A DNA stretch of 54,253 bases, taken from NCBI GenBank assembly GCA_009702755.1, contig WLHL01000007.1, positions 1 through 54,253 on the forward strand. The letters are read 5' to 3'. This document shows, in pieces, positions 32,360-40,749 of this stretch. Source of the stretch: Actinomycetota bacterium (GTDB lineage Bacteria; Actinomycetota; Acidimicrobiia; Acidimicrobiales; Ilumatobacteraceae). The notes under the pieces are model-generated. The model searched no databases. It saw only the letters and a program-made list of their open reading frames with translations, and was not told where the DNA came from. Positions within the stretch are counted from its first letter, which is position 1; every line of letters begins with the position of its first letter. The translations under genes were made by a program, and so were the position numbers.

Positions 32360-33124
32360 TCAGATTGGCAAGCGACGCCAGATGGCAATGGGAAGGTTCT
32401 TCAAAATGAGGAACATCCAATGCAGTGGCGCTGGAGCCCACACAATTTTCTTATCTGAAGAAATTCCCTTTTCGACAATCTGAGCAACCACTTCAGGGTT
32501 AGTCGAGAATGGGGCCTTCTTCATTCCGGTTGTCATCTTGGTCGTGACGAAACCAGGACGCACAACGAGAACGGATGCACCTGAGCCAGCAAGTTCATGA
32601 TCAAGTGCAAGAGCAAACCCGTCGACGCCAGCCTTCGTGGCTCCGTACACCGGATTACCGCGACGAACACGTTCGCCCGCAACAGAAGACAACACGACGA
32701 TCTTGCCGTACCCCTGGGTCCGCATACGAGAAGCCAATGCGTATAACAGCACCATCTCCCCTGTCATGTTCACATTGACAACATCGATGAGTGCAGATGG
32801 AGAGGCGTAATAGTCGACGTTTTCGTTCAGTAATCCCTGAGCAACGACTGCAATGTCGATGTCACCAATTGAATCAGCTACTTCTGCGACAACATGCTCC
32901 ATAGAAGCCGCATCGCTGGCCTCGTAGCGAACATGATGAACATCGAGTTCAGGATGACGATCCACAAGGTCTTGACTCACACGACTGGCAGCGTCGATGT
33001 CACGGCTCACTAAAACAAGACGCGACACGCCCGGCTTCACGATCCGGCGCAAAATTGATTGACCGATCTCGCTCGTTCCTCCGAACAAAACAATGTTCTG
33101 GGCTACTCCGACACCATTCTTCAT
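32360..33124 (-). CDS. dprE2: Decaprenylphospho-2-keto-pentose 2-reductase (DprE2-like SDR)
   Basis: An NAD(P)-dependent SDR of 254 aa that should reduce the 2-keto intermediate to decaprenyl-phospho-arabinose. The cofactor motif is FGGTSEIGQSILRRI near residue 14, the catalytic Ser is in VLSSVAGERV near 147, and the Y-x3-K pair is in PVYGATKAGVDGF near 160. The C-terminal hydrophobic WMFLILKNLPIAIW suggests membrane contact, as in the mycobacterial protein. It overlaps dprE1 by four bases (ATGA) with ggag before the ATG, the same pair order as Rv3790-Rv3791. Confidence 0.88.
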   Translation of the reverse strand: MKNGVGVAQNIVLFGGTSEIGQSILRRIVKPGVSRLVLVSRDIDAASRVSQDLVDRHPELDVHHVRYEASDAASMEHVVAEVADSIGDIDIAVVAQGLLNENVDYYASPSALIDVVNVNMTGEMVLLYALASRMRTQGYGKIVVLSSVAGERVRRGNPVYGATKAGVDGFALALDHELAGSGASVLVVRPGFVTTKMTTGMKKAPFSTNPEVVAQIVEKGISSDKKIVWAPAPLHWMFLILKNLPIAIWRRLPI

Positions 33125-34500
33125 GGGTTTCTCCTTGGATCAACTAAACCGAGACGGCGAGATAGATCACTACGCCATACACCGCGAGGATCCATTGCTT
33201 CTTGAGTGGTCATCCACTCATCGAGCCGTGGATACCCACGACGAACTGCACTTGGCGACACATGTGAGTCTTTCGCCAAGTAATGACGACCGCCAGCATC
33301 GAGAACCATTGCATCGACAGAGGCCAGCAACTCAGCGAGCCCCTTGATGCCTGCTGCCATATCCAAGGTCAGCGTCCAACCCTCAGTAGGAAATGACATG
33401 GGCGCCAGGTTTTGTGGCCCCATTCGCTTGAGAACTGCGAGGAAAGACGCAACTCCAGCTGCAGAAAAAGTCTCGATGACTTTCCGCAACACGTCGGTGC
33501 GGTCAAGAGGAACAATGAATTGGTACTGAATGAAACCTTGGGTTCCGTACAAACGGTTCCATTTGTTCACGCCGTCAAGGGGATGAAAGAAAGCAGGGAT
33601 TGATTCGATTCCAATGTGTCGTTGCGATGGAGCTTTTCGATACCACGCCTCATTGAAGGCCTTGATGGAGAACTTGTTCAATAGTCCATTAGGAACCCAA
33701 CCAGGAGCCGACACCTTTAGTCGTGGGTCATACGCCAAAGGCTCATCACCCTCGGCTTCTGCGGCGGTTGCGTGATCTCCTCGTGTCAGCACTCCGCGGC
33801 CCATCGAAGAACCAGTCGCAAGAAGGTCGACCCAACACACGGAGTAGCGATAGGAATCATCTTCACCATCACCCGACATTGCTTCACACACAGCGTCAAA
33901 GTTCCCAAGGCGCTCAGTTTCCACCCGCACTTTTGAGCTTTCAATCCGGAGCATTTGGAGCGAAGCACGAAGCACAATGCCCGTGAGTCCCATTCCACCA
34001 ACAGTTGCCCAGAACCATGCTGGCTGCGAGCCAGGGGAAAGCTCAACGATCTCACCCGACGACAACATCACCGTCATGGAACGCACATGCTCACCAAAGC
34101 TGCCATCAATGTGATGGTTCTTGCCGTGAACATCAGAGGCAATCGCACCGCCCACAGTGACAAAACGCGTTCCTGGGGTGACGGGAACAAACCAGCCACG
34201 CGGAACACACATACGAAGAATTGAGTCAAGACTCACACTCGCGGCGACATCAAGAATTCCCGAGATCGGATCAAGAACTGCATCGACACCGAGAGGGTCA
34301 TGCTCGCTCGTCATCTCAAGGACGGTCCCACCAGCATTCTGAGCAGCAGCACCGTACGAACGGCCAAGACCTCGAGCTATCACTCCCCGGTCACCGACAG
34401 AAGACAACGTAGAGCGAATCTGGTTCTCGTCAGTCGTGGCGATCACATCTGCCACAGTCCAAGCTGTGCGACCCCAACCGGATAGGCGCTGCATCGTCAT
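33121..34500 (-). CDS. dprE1: Decaprenylphosphoryl-beta-D-ribose 2-oxidase (DprE1-like)
   Basis: An FAD oxidase of 459 aa that starts epimerisation of decaprenyl-phospho-ribose. FAD-binding GLGRSYGAAAQNAGG (near residue 44) and DVHGKNHHIDGSFGEHVRSM (near 123) are very close to mycobacterial DprE1, as is YLAKDSHVS near 408. The C-terminal strand reads GWTLTLD, with T378 at the place of Cys387 of M. tuberculosis DprE1, the covalent target of benzothiazinones. ATG 34500 is six bases from TAGAAT, so dprE1-dprE2 has its own leaderless promoter inside the operon. Confidence 0.92.
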   Translation of the reverse strand: MTMQRLSGWGRTAWTVADVIATTDENQIRSTLSSVGDRGVIARGLGRSYGAAAQNAGGTVLEMTSEHDPLGVDAVLDPISGILDVAASVSLDSILRMCVPRGWFVPVTPGTRFVTVGGAIASDVHGKNHHIDGSFGEHVRSMTVMLSSGEIVELSPGSQPAWFWATVGGMGLTGIVLRASLQMLRIESSKVRVETERLGNFDAVCEAMSGDGEDDSYRYSVCWVDLLATGSSMGRGVLTRGDHATAAEAEGDEPLAYDPRLKVSAPGWVPNGLLNKFSIKAFNEAWYRKAPSQRHIGIESIPAFFHPLDGVNKWNRLYGTQGFIQYQFIVPLDRTDVLRKVIETFSAAGVASFLAVLKRMGPQNLAPMSFPTEGWTLTLDMAAGIKGLAELLASVDAMVLDAGGRHYLAKDSHVSPSAVRRGYPRLDEWMTTQEAMDPRGVWRSDLSRRLGLVDPRRNP

Positions 34501-34506
34501 TATGCA

Positions 34507-34512
34507 ATTCTA
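34507..34512 (-). promoter_or_regulatory. dprE1: -10 box of dprE1-dprE2, leaderless
   Basis: TAGAAT on the minus strand, exactly six bases before ATG 34500, in the 49-base gap after ubiA. Confidence 0.5.
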
Positions 34513-34549
34513 GACCGTGTTCAGCACCCGAAACAGGTGCATCTGCTTA

Positions 34550-35419
34550 TCAGGCGATATAGACGGCAAGCCCGTAAATAACAACCCATACGAGGCCATA
34601 CATCTGCAGAGAACGGTCACGCATGAATACTTCTTCAGGCGCTCCACCGCCGCCATTTTCAAGAACCATGAGATAACGAAGTAAAGCAAGAACCATCGGA
34701 ATTATCGAAAGGCTATGAAAAGGAAATGCTTCACCTGAATTTGTTGAGTTTTCGAATGCCCACATGCAGTACGTAACAACAGTGGCGGTACAAGAGACAA
34801 CAAGAACCTGTCGAAGATAGGACACGGTGTAGGACTTCAATGATGCACGAGTCGAAGCGGCTTGATCGCCCATCTCCACCAATTCTGCGAACCGCTTACC
34901 CGCAACAATGAAGAACGACCCAAATGTCGTGCACAACACAAACCAATTGGACATTGGAGTTTCAGTTCCAGCCGCACCTGCCATCGCTCTCAGAACAAAC
35001 CCAGCAGCCACAATTGCCAAATCCAAGAGAGCAACATGCTTCAATCGTGTGCTGTACGCAATGGTGAGCACTGCATATAGAGCAACAACGCCACCGGCCT
35101 CAAGACGAATAGAAGCAGCCAAGGCAGGACCACCAAGCAAGAGCAGTGTTCCAATGACCTTTGCAATCGGGAGAGGAATAGTGCCACTCGCAATGGGGCG
35201 GAACTTCTTTTTTGGATGCAGACGATCTTGTTCGACGTCTTGAATATCGTTCCAGTAGTAGGTTCCACTGGAGACGAGACAAAATGCCACAAACATGACG
35301 AGCGACTTCCACAGTGGTTCCCATTCGTTGAGAACTCCCAAGGCGCCCGGTGCAGCAAAGACAAGAACGTTCTTTGTCCATTGATTAGGACGAGCTTCTT
35401 TCAAGATGGCTTTCATCAT
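34550..35419 (-). CDS. ubiA: UbiA-family decaprenyl-phosphate phosphoribosyltransferase
   Basis: An integral membrane prenyltransferase-fold enzyme of 289 aa expected to join decaprenyl phosphate and PRPP (Rv3806c type). The first Asp motif is NDIQDVEQD near residue 57; the second region has YSTRLKHVALLDLAIVAAG. About nine helices are seen, with LRPNQWTKN-like ARPNQWTKN at the N-terminus, typical of this subgroup. It overlaps the HAD gene by four bases (ATGA). dprE1 and dprE2 follow, so the three steps to decaprenyl-phospho-arabinose are together. Confidence 0.92.
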   Translation of the reverse strand: MMKAILKEARPNQWTKNVLVFAAPGALGVLNEWEPLWKSLVMFVAFCLVSSGTYYWNDIQDVEQDRLHPKKKFRPIASGTIPLPIAKVIGTLLLLGGPALAASIRLEAGGVVALYAVLTIAYSTRLKHVALLDLAIVAAGFVLRAMAGAAGTETPMSNWFVLCTTFGSFFIVAGKRFAELVEMGDQAASTRASLKSYTVSYLRQVLVVSCTATVVTYCMWAFENSTNSGEAFPFHSLSIIPMVLALLRYLMVLENGGGGAPEEVFMRDRSLQMYGLVWVVIYGLAVYIA

Positions 35420-36039
35420 GCTGGCACTCTGCTCACTTCAATTGATTTCACAAGAACTCCATTGTCTACTGACAACAACATTTGATGATCGCCAGAGGAA
35501 TCGCCGTAGGCGTACTTCACCGCGTCAACGGGAATATTTGCAGTACCGCACCAATCATGCAGACGCGACACTTTCTCTTCGCCACGACAGTTCTGACCGA
35601 GCAACTCCCCTGTGTACACGCCATCGACTGATTGCAGTCGGGTGCACAGAACTGCATCGACTTCGAGCAAGTCACCAAGAACATCTAGGTACGGCTGCAG
35701 TGAGGCAGAAACAAGAACGACAACGTGCCCTTGCTCTTGATGCCAGCGAAGCCGCTCGGCAACATCTGCCCGCATCCAATTCTCTGCAATTTCCGAAGCA
35801 AAGAACGCAGCAATATCTGCCACTTCATCCACTGACTTACCTGTAAATGTCGCGGCAACAAACAATGCCTTCAACCCATCACGGTCTCTCGCCAACAACA
35901 AACGAAGGACACGCCTTAGCTGTCGCATGACTGACACAGCAAGCGAAGTTGACCCAGCAACTTTCCGCATGAAGGGAACAACACAGTCTCGGACCGTCAA
36001 CGTGTTATCCACGTCGAATGCAGCAACTGTCACTTCCAT
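35416..36039 (-). CDS. HAD-IB (SerB-like) phosphatase coupled to ubiA
   Basis: A HAD-superfamily hydrolase of 207 aa. The nucleophile motif is FDVDNTLTV (near residue 8), motif II is VVLVSASLQPYLD near 105, and the later motif is YAYGDSSGDHQML near 175, completing the catalytic set. The cap between is helical as in HAD-IB. The frame opens 24 codons earlier within aroA; ATG 36039, 11 bases after the aroA stop, starts the fold. It is coupled to ubiA (ATGA). It is a good candidate for the phosphatase that turns decaprenyl-phospho-ribose-5-phosphate into the DprE1 substrate; this is inferred, not shown. Confidence 0.85.
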   Translation of the reverse strand: MEVTVAAFDVDNTLTVRDCVVPFMRKVAGSTSLAVSVMRQLRRVLRLLLARDRDGLKALFVAATFTGKSVDEVADIAAFFASEIAENWMRADVAERLRWHQEQGHVVVLVSASLQPYLDVLGDLLEVDAVLCTRLQSVDGVYTGELLGQNCRGEEKVSRLHDWCGTANIPVDAVKYAYGDSSGDHQMLLSVDNGVLVKSIEVSRVPA

Positions 36040-36050
36040 AGAAAATGAGG

Positions 36051-37331
36051 TTAGTGCTGCAGGCTCAAGGCGCCGAGGATTGGCTCCATATCGGCGAAAA
36101 AACTCGGCCAACTCTTGGAAACCACTCCCGGCTCCGAAAGCGTGACACCTGGGATTGCAAGTGAGAGAAGACTAAAGGCCATAGCCAATCGATGATCGTG
36201 ATGCATTTCAAGCAGAGCAGGTCTTCCCTGTTGAAGCGGATGAATCAACAGGCCGTCTTCCTCTACGACAATCTCAGATCCCACCTTCCGCAATTCATCA
36301 GCAAGATCGCCCAATCGATCGCTCTCCTTCTGACGAATGAAACCGACTCCGGTAATGCGACTCGGTGAATCTGCAAACAGCATCGCAACAGCCATGGCGG
36401 GAACAAGATCTGAGCAATCGGCCATATTGATGTCTATGCCATGTAACGGCGCATCGCCACGAGACACCTCAACTGATCCAGCGACTGTACGCACCGAACA
36501 GCCCATGGCATTGAGAAGTTTCGTAATTTCTGCGTCACCTTGGAGAGATGTTGCGGAAAGACCAGGAACTTGAACAGAGCCTTCTCGAACAGCGACTGCT
36601 GCCAACGGAAACGCAGCCGATGAGTAATCCGGCTCAACAACAAATTTGCACGGTAGATATCCGCCAGGAGCGACTGATATCTCAGCTTCTTTCACAATGA
36701 CTGTGGCGCCAAAGTCCTTCATCACCGATGCGGTCATGAGAACGTAGGAACGAGACACAAGTTCACCGACAACATCAATGATGAGACCATCATCGAACAT
36801 GGGTCCAATCAACATCAAGGCAGAAATGAACTGACTGGAGATATCACCACGTATAGACAATCGTCCACCGCGCACTCCCCCGGATTCAACAGAAACTGGC
36901 AAGTGCCCTGTAACCCCTAAAGGCAAAACCTCTGCACCCAAAGCGGCGAGAGCATCGTGGAGATCGGCCATTGGTCGAGAGCGCAGCGGCGCACCACCGT
37001 CAATCACAGATGTAGAGGAACTTAGTGCTGCAACTGCCGTGAGAAAGCGAGAGGAGGTACCGGCCAATTTCGCATCGATGATTCCCGGCAGCTTTACATC
37101 TCGCGAACCAGAGATTGTTACTTCACCATCAACTGCTGTCACACGCTTCATCTGGTCGAGCACCTCAATGATCACCGCGGTGTCATCACCATCTGGCAGG
37201 CCCAGCAGTTGAGAATCTCCATCCGCCAAGAGCGCACATATCAACGCACGATTAGCAATGCTTTTCGAACCAGGCACGGTGATTGATGCATTCAGAACAC
37301 CTTCGGGCGGCAAAAGAAAGATGTTGCTCAT
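36051..37331 (-). CDS. aroA: 3-phosphoshikimate 1-carboxyvinyltransferase (EPSP synthase)
   Basis: The sixth enzyme of the shikimate pathway, 426 aa, joining shikimate-3-phosphate with PEP. The substrate loop PGSKSIANRALICALLADG is near residue 20, AGTSSRFLTAVAAL near 90 replaces the usual AGTAMRFLTA, and the second-domain motif KESDRLGDLADELRKVG is near 335. The length is normal. It overlaps tyrA by four bases. It belongs to the long leftward scpA-to-dprE2 operon. The glyphosate class cannot be stated with confidence. Confidence 0.96.
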   Translation of the reverse strand: MSNIFLLPPEGVLNASITVPGSKSIANRALICALLADGDSQLLGLPDGDDTAVIIEVLDQMKRVTAVDGEVTISGSRDVKLPGIIDAKLAGTSSRFLTAVAALSSSTSVIDGGAPLRSRPMADLHDALAALGAEVLPLGVTGHLPVSVESGGVRGGRLSIRGDISSQFISALMLIGPMFDDGLIIDVVGELVSRSYVLMTASVMKDFGATVIVKEAEISVAPGGYLPCKFVVEPDYSSAAFPLAAVAVREGSVQVPGLSATSLQGDAEITKLLNAMGCSVRTVAGSVEVSRGDAPLHGIDINMADCSDLVPAMAVAMLFADSPSRITGVGFIRQKESDRLGDLADELRKVGSEIVVEEDGLLIHPLQQGRPALLEMHHDHRLAMAFSLLSLAIPGVTLSEPGVVSKSWPSFFADMEPILGALSLQH

Positions 37332-38407
37332 GTCAGTGGTTGCACTGCTGGACGGAAACCGCGCGCCAATAAGCCACCGCGGAATATGTCTGCGTGTTCT
37401 GCTCGAATCACAGTCACCATCACACCACGATCACCCTCGACGCTATGCACGACCTCAAAGTCATAAATGTTCACGGCCAGTTCACCCGACAAAGTGAATA
37501 CGTCAGCAGCACCACCAGGTCGATCAGGAATCGGGATACGAACTTCGACGAGATCTTCAACCGCACCCGCACCAATGGGGAGGTTCATTCGGGCACGACG
37601 GGCTTGTTCTAATGATGAGAACAGAGCATCACGATCTCCCTTTGACACGATGTCTCGCATTTCCGACAAACCAGTGATCAACGAGTCAAGTCCGCGAACA
37701 ATTGCATCACGATTCTGCTCGCAGATATCAAGCCAGATTCCAGGACGACCAGAGGCAATTCTTGTCATGTCTCTGAATCCACCTGCGGCCAAACGAAGAA
37801 GAGCGAGATGTTCTTCCGATCGGTTATCGGCAAGCCTCATGAGGGTTGCCGCAGTGAGGTGTGGAACATGGCTAACGATGGCGACCAAGTCATCGTGATG
37901 TTGCGGGTCAAGCGCCACAACTTCAGCGCCGAGTTTTGTGATTAGTCCAGCAAGAATCGAAAAAGAATCATCAGCCGATGACGCAGTGGGAGTCAATACC
38001 CACACTGCCCCTTCAAACATTTCTGCGTCTGCTCCATCGAGACCGTCCAATTCAGACCCAGCCATCGGATGACCAGCGACAAAGCGAGGATTCGATATCG
38101 CGTGAGCGACATGCGATTTCACAGAACCAACATCGGTGACGACGCCCGACGTCTGCTCCAGAGCAAGAGCAACTTGTTCAGCAACAGTGTTCACCGGAGT
38201 CGCCACAAAAGTCACTTCGGCATCAGCGAAGAGACCGACATGATGAATGATGCTCCTCTGCACAGCTATCTCCGTACGAGATGCATCAGAGTCCGTACCG
38301 CCCACTTCATATCCGGCTCGTTGCAACGCAAGCGCGAGAGAGCCCCCAATGAGGCCAAGCCCGAGAACATTTGCTCGACCGATGAAAGGTGTGGCGCCGG
38401 AACTCAC
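37328..38407 (-). CDS. tyrA: Prephenate dehydrogenase with C-terminal ACT domain
   Basis: Makes 4-hydroxyphenylpyruvate for tyrosine. It is 359 aa. The NAD motif GLGLIGGSLALALQ lies near residue 16. The catalytic histidine region is GHPMAGSELDG near 118 and SHVPHLTAATLMRLADN near 183. Residues about 285-350 form an ACT domain (VRIPIPDRPGGAADV), which suggests feedback control by an aromatic amino acid. GTG 38407 overlaps the rluB stop (GTGA), and its own stop overlaps aroA. Confidence 0.95.
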   Translation of the reverse strand: MSSGATPFIGRANVLGLGLIGGSLALALQRAGYEVGGTDSDASRTEIAVQRSIIHHVGLFADAEVTFVATPVNTVAEQVALALEQTSGVVTDVGSVKSHVAHAISNPRFVAGHPMAGSELDGLDGADAEMFEGAVWVLTPTASSADDSFSILAGLITKLGAEVVALDPQHHDDLVAIVSHVPHLTAATLMRLADNRSEEHLALLRLAAGGFRDMTRIASGRPGIWLDICEQNRDAIVRGLDSLITGLSEMRDIVSKGDRDALFSSLEQARRARMNLPIGAGAVEDLVEVRIPIPDRPGGAADVFTLSGELAVNIYDFEVVHSVEGDRGVMVTVIRAEHADIFRGGLLARGFRPAVQPLT

Positions 38408-39228
38408 GACTCAATGGTATCCATGTCAATGTCTTCGACTGCCCCAGATAAAGCACGCACCTCGTCAAGGGTTAACTCACGCCATTCGCCCGGCGCTAAA
38501 CGCGTGTCGCGCAAGGGACCGATCCGAGTACGGGCCAGTCGAATCACTGGATATCCCACTGCTTCGCACATACGACGAACCTGCCGATTACGACCTTCAT
38601 GGATAACAATGCGCAACACACCTACTTCAGGTTGACCAACTTGAGCTGGTGCAGTCCACCCGTCTTCTAGTTCCACGCCTTCTCTCAACTCACGCAGTGC
38701 ACCATTGGAGACACCGCGAGGACCACACTCGACTTCAGCGATGTATTCCTTTTCAACTCCCCGACTGGGGTGCGTCAGGTGCTGAGTGAGTTGACCATCA
38801 TTCGTCAGAATCAGAAGCCCCGTTGTTTCAATATCGAGCCGTCCGACCGAGAACACACGCGGCTCTTCTGGAACCATCTCAATCACTGTGGGACGTCCGT
38901 GAGTATCTGCAGAGGTAGTCACGACACCCTCGGGTTTATTCATGAGGTAGTAGACCAACCCCGGCACAACACCCACAGGATGACCGTCGACGCACACTTC
39001 GTCTCTTGACACATCGACACGACGACCAAGAACAGCAATCTCGCCATTCACAGTGACACGTCTGTCTGCAATCAAGTCCTCACAGATTCTGCGTGATCCG
39101 AAACCCACACGAGCCAACACCTTTTGCAAGCGCTCGCCTTCTGCTTCGGCATCTTTGGCGTTCTGAATCAAGGTCTCCCACAACGGAGGTTCAGGAACCG
39201 CGCCTCCCGGCGGGGTGTTGCGCGACAC
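38404..39228 (-). CDS. rluB: 23S rRNA pseudouridine synthase, RluB/RsuA family
   Basis: A 274-residue RNA modification enzyme. An S4 RNA-binding domain is near residues 35-85 (LQKVLARVGFGSRRICEDLI). The catalytic domain has GRLDIETTGLLILTNDG near 128 with the nucleophilic Asp. NRQVRRMCEAVGYPVIRL lies near 213. GTG 39228 directly follows the scpB stop. This scpA-scpB-rluB order is classic in actinobacteria. Whether it acts on 23S or 16S rRNA is set only by this order. Confidence 0.94.
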   Translation of the reverse strand: MSRNTPPGGAVPEPPLWETLIQNAKDAEAEGERLQKVLARVGFGSRRICEDLIADRRVTVNGEIAVLGRRVDVSRDEVCVDGHPVGVVPGLVYYLMNKPEGVVTTSADTHGRPTVIEMVPEEPRVFSVGRLDIETTGLLILTNDGQLTQHLTHPSRGVEKEYIAEVECGPRGVSNGALRELREGVELEDGWTAPAQVGQPEVGVLRIVIHEGRNRQVRRMCEAVGYPVIRLARTRIGPLRDTRLAPGEWRELTLDEVRALSGAVEDIDMDTIES

Positions 39229-39888
39229 CTACTCTGCCTCTTTGCTTTCAGGTGTGTCTGATGATTCCTCATTCGATGGTTCCGAATCGCCATCATCAGA
39301 GATAGCCAGTGGCTCTGCTTCGATTCGTAGAGTCTTTTCCAATGCCTCCACCAAAGATGCATCAGGAACGAATGTTGCAATCGGTGGCATATCGGCCAAT
39401 GAAGCGAGTCCTAATTTCTCGAGGAACAGCTGCGTTGTCCCCCACATCACCGCTTGACCAGGGCCACTGTCTCTCGCGACAGGTGCGATATACCCACGAC
39501 CGTGCAAGGTACGCATGACCGCGTCGGGGTCAACACCACGAATTGATGCAATCTGCAAGCGAGAGATCGGCTGCTTATAGGCAATGATTGCAAGAGTTTC
39601 TAATGCAGCACCCGACAAGCGCGCACGTTGCCCGTCAAGAATGAATCGCTCAACATAGGGAGCCAAATCTGGGTGGGTCTGAAAACGCCAGCCACCTGCA
39701 ACTTTCGACACTTGAAAACCATGACCTGCTGCTTCATACGTCTCACCAAGACGAACACATAACTCTTCAACAGTCGCACTAGGGAGTTCGACCAACTGTG
39801 CAATGAGATCCGTAGGAACAGGTTCATGAGCCACCATCAAAATGGCCTCAACGGCTCGCACGGCCTCTGTCGTTACTTCTACTTCCAT
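39229..39888 (-). CDS. scpB: Segregation and condensation protein B
   Basis: The kite subunit of the SMC condensin, 219 aa. Two winged helices run over residues about 5-165. AVEAILMVAHEPVPTDLIAQL and LSGAALETLAIIAYKQPISR (near 92) are family hallmarks, as is RGVDPDAVMRTLHGRGYI. The last 40 residues are an acidic, Ser/Glu-rich tail. It starts five bases after scpA and abuts rluB. Confidence 0.96.
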   Translation of the reverse strand: MEVEVTTEAVRAVEAILMVAHEPVPTDLIAQLVELPSATVEELCVRLGETYEAAGHGFQVSKVAGGWRFQTHPDLAPYVERFILDGQRARLSGAALETLAIIAYKQPISRLQIASIRGVDPDAVMRTLHGRGYIAPVARDSGPGQAVMWGTTQLFLEKLGLASLADMPPIATFVPDASLVEALEKTLRIEAEPLAISDDGDSEPSNEESSDTPESKEAE

Positions 39889-39893
39889 ATTCC

Positions 39894-40670
39894 TTATCCC
39901 TCGTACAAATCAATCTCAAGAGGACCAGAGTCACCTGGTCCGATACCCGTCCACTCAACAACGATGTCGCCAAAGCGATCGATCTGGTCGATCTCGATAT
40001 AGCCCTGCTTGTACATCTCCAGCAGGGCAAGGAAACGAACGACAACTTCAAGACGCTCAACGAGTCCGGTCGTTAACGAACGGAATGAAGTACGCACCAT
40101 GCGCGGCAGTTCATCCATCAATTCTTCAACAGCCTCTGCAACTGTGAAACGAATCGGTGAGACGTGGAAGAGATTCACTTCGTCACGAGGACGTGGCGTG
40201 ATTGCACGAATGAAACCCATCTGAAGTTTCTCAATAGTCATGCCTTCAAGAAGATCAGGCATGACATCGGAGAAACGCTCGTCAACTCCAACAACACGGG
40301 CATACACGCGATCCGCATCATCAACGAAGACAGCGAGCACTTTTGCAACATCCTTGAAGGTCTTGGCTTCCAAAAGACGCGCAAGCAACAAGTCGCGCTC
40401 TTCCCACAGAGCCAATTCCTCATCGAGGTCCACTGTTTCCTTGCCAGGCAAGAGACGGCGAGTTTTCAACTCAATCAAGGTGGCGGCAATCAGAAGGAAC
40501 TCTGTTGCAATCTCTAGGTCAAGTTGTGTCATCTTGACGAGCTCCGCCAAATAGGCATCCACAATGGTGGAAAGACTGATCTCGTGGATATCCACCTCTT
40601 CACGCATAATCAGGTGAAGAAGGAGGTCGAAGGGCCCTTCATAGACCGGGGTTGCCACTTCGATTGCCAC
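39894..40670 (-). CDS. scpA: Segregation and condensation protein A
   Basis: The kleisin subunit of the SMC condensin, 258 aa. The N-terminal VYEGPFDLLLHLIMREEVDI is the SMC-neck binding signature. LDLEIATEFLLIAATLIELKTRRLLP (near residue 55, here split by family helices) is also typical, and the C-terminal winged helix binds the cap. GTG 40670 is six bases from TACGAT, so the large operon down to dprE2 begins with a leaderless message. It diverges from trpS. Confidence 0.96.
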   Translation of the reverse strand: MAIEVATPVYEGPFDLLLHLIMREEVDIHEISLSTIVDAYLAELVKMTQLDLEIATEFLLIAATLIELKTRRLLPGKETVDLDEELALWEERDLLLARLLEAKTFKDVAKVLAVFVDDADRVYARVVGVDERFSDVMPDLLEGMTIEKLQMGFIRAITPRPRDEVNLFHVSPIRFTVAEAVEELMDELPRMVRTSFRSLTTGLVERLEVVVRFLALLEMYKQGYIEIDQIDRFGDIVVEWTGIGPGDSGPLEIDLYEG

Positions 40671-40676
40671 GGGTCA

Positions 40677-40682
40677 ATCGTA
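40677..40682 (-). promoter_or_regulatory. scpA: -10 box of the scpA operon, leaderless
   Basis: TACGAT on the minus strand, exactly six bases before GTG 40670. The same hexamer and spacing precede tlyA. Confidence 0.5.
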
Positions 40683-40737
40683 CTTGTCTGGCCTCCAAGA
40701 CCGATAAACCAACCATGCCCCTGTGAGCTTCAGGCAC

Positions 40738-40743
40738 TAGCGT
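40738..40743 (+). promoter_or_regulatory. trpS: -10 box of trpS, leaderless
   Basis: TAGCGT, exactly six bases before GTG 40750. Confidence 0.5.
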
Positions 40744-40749
40744 TTCAGC

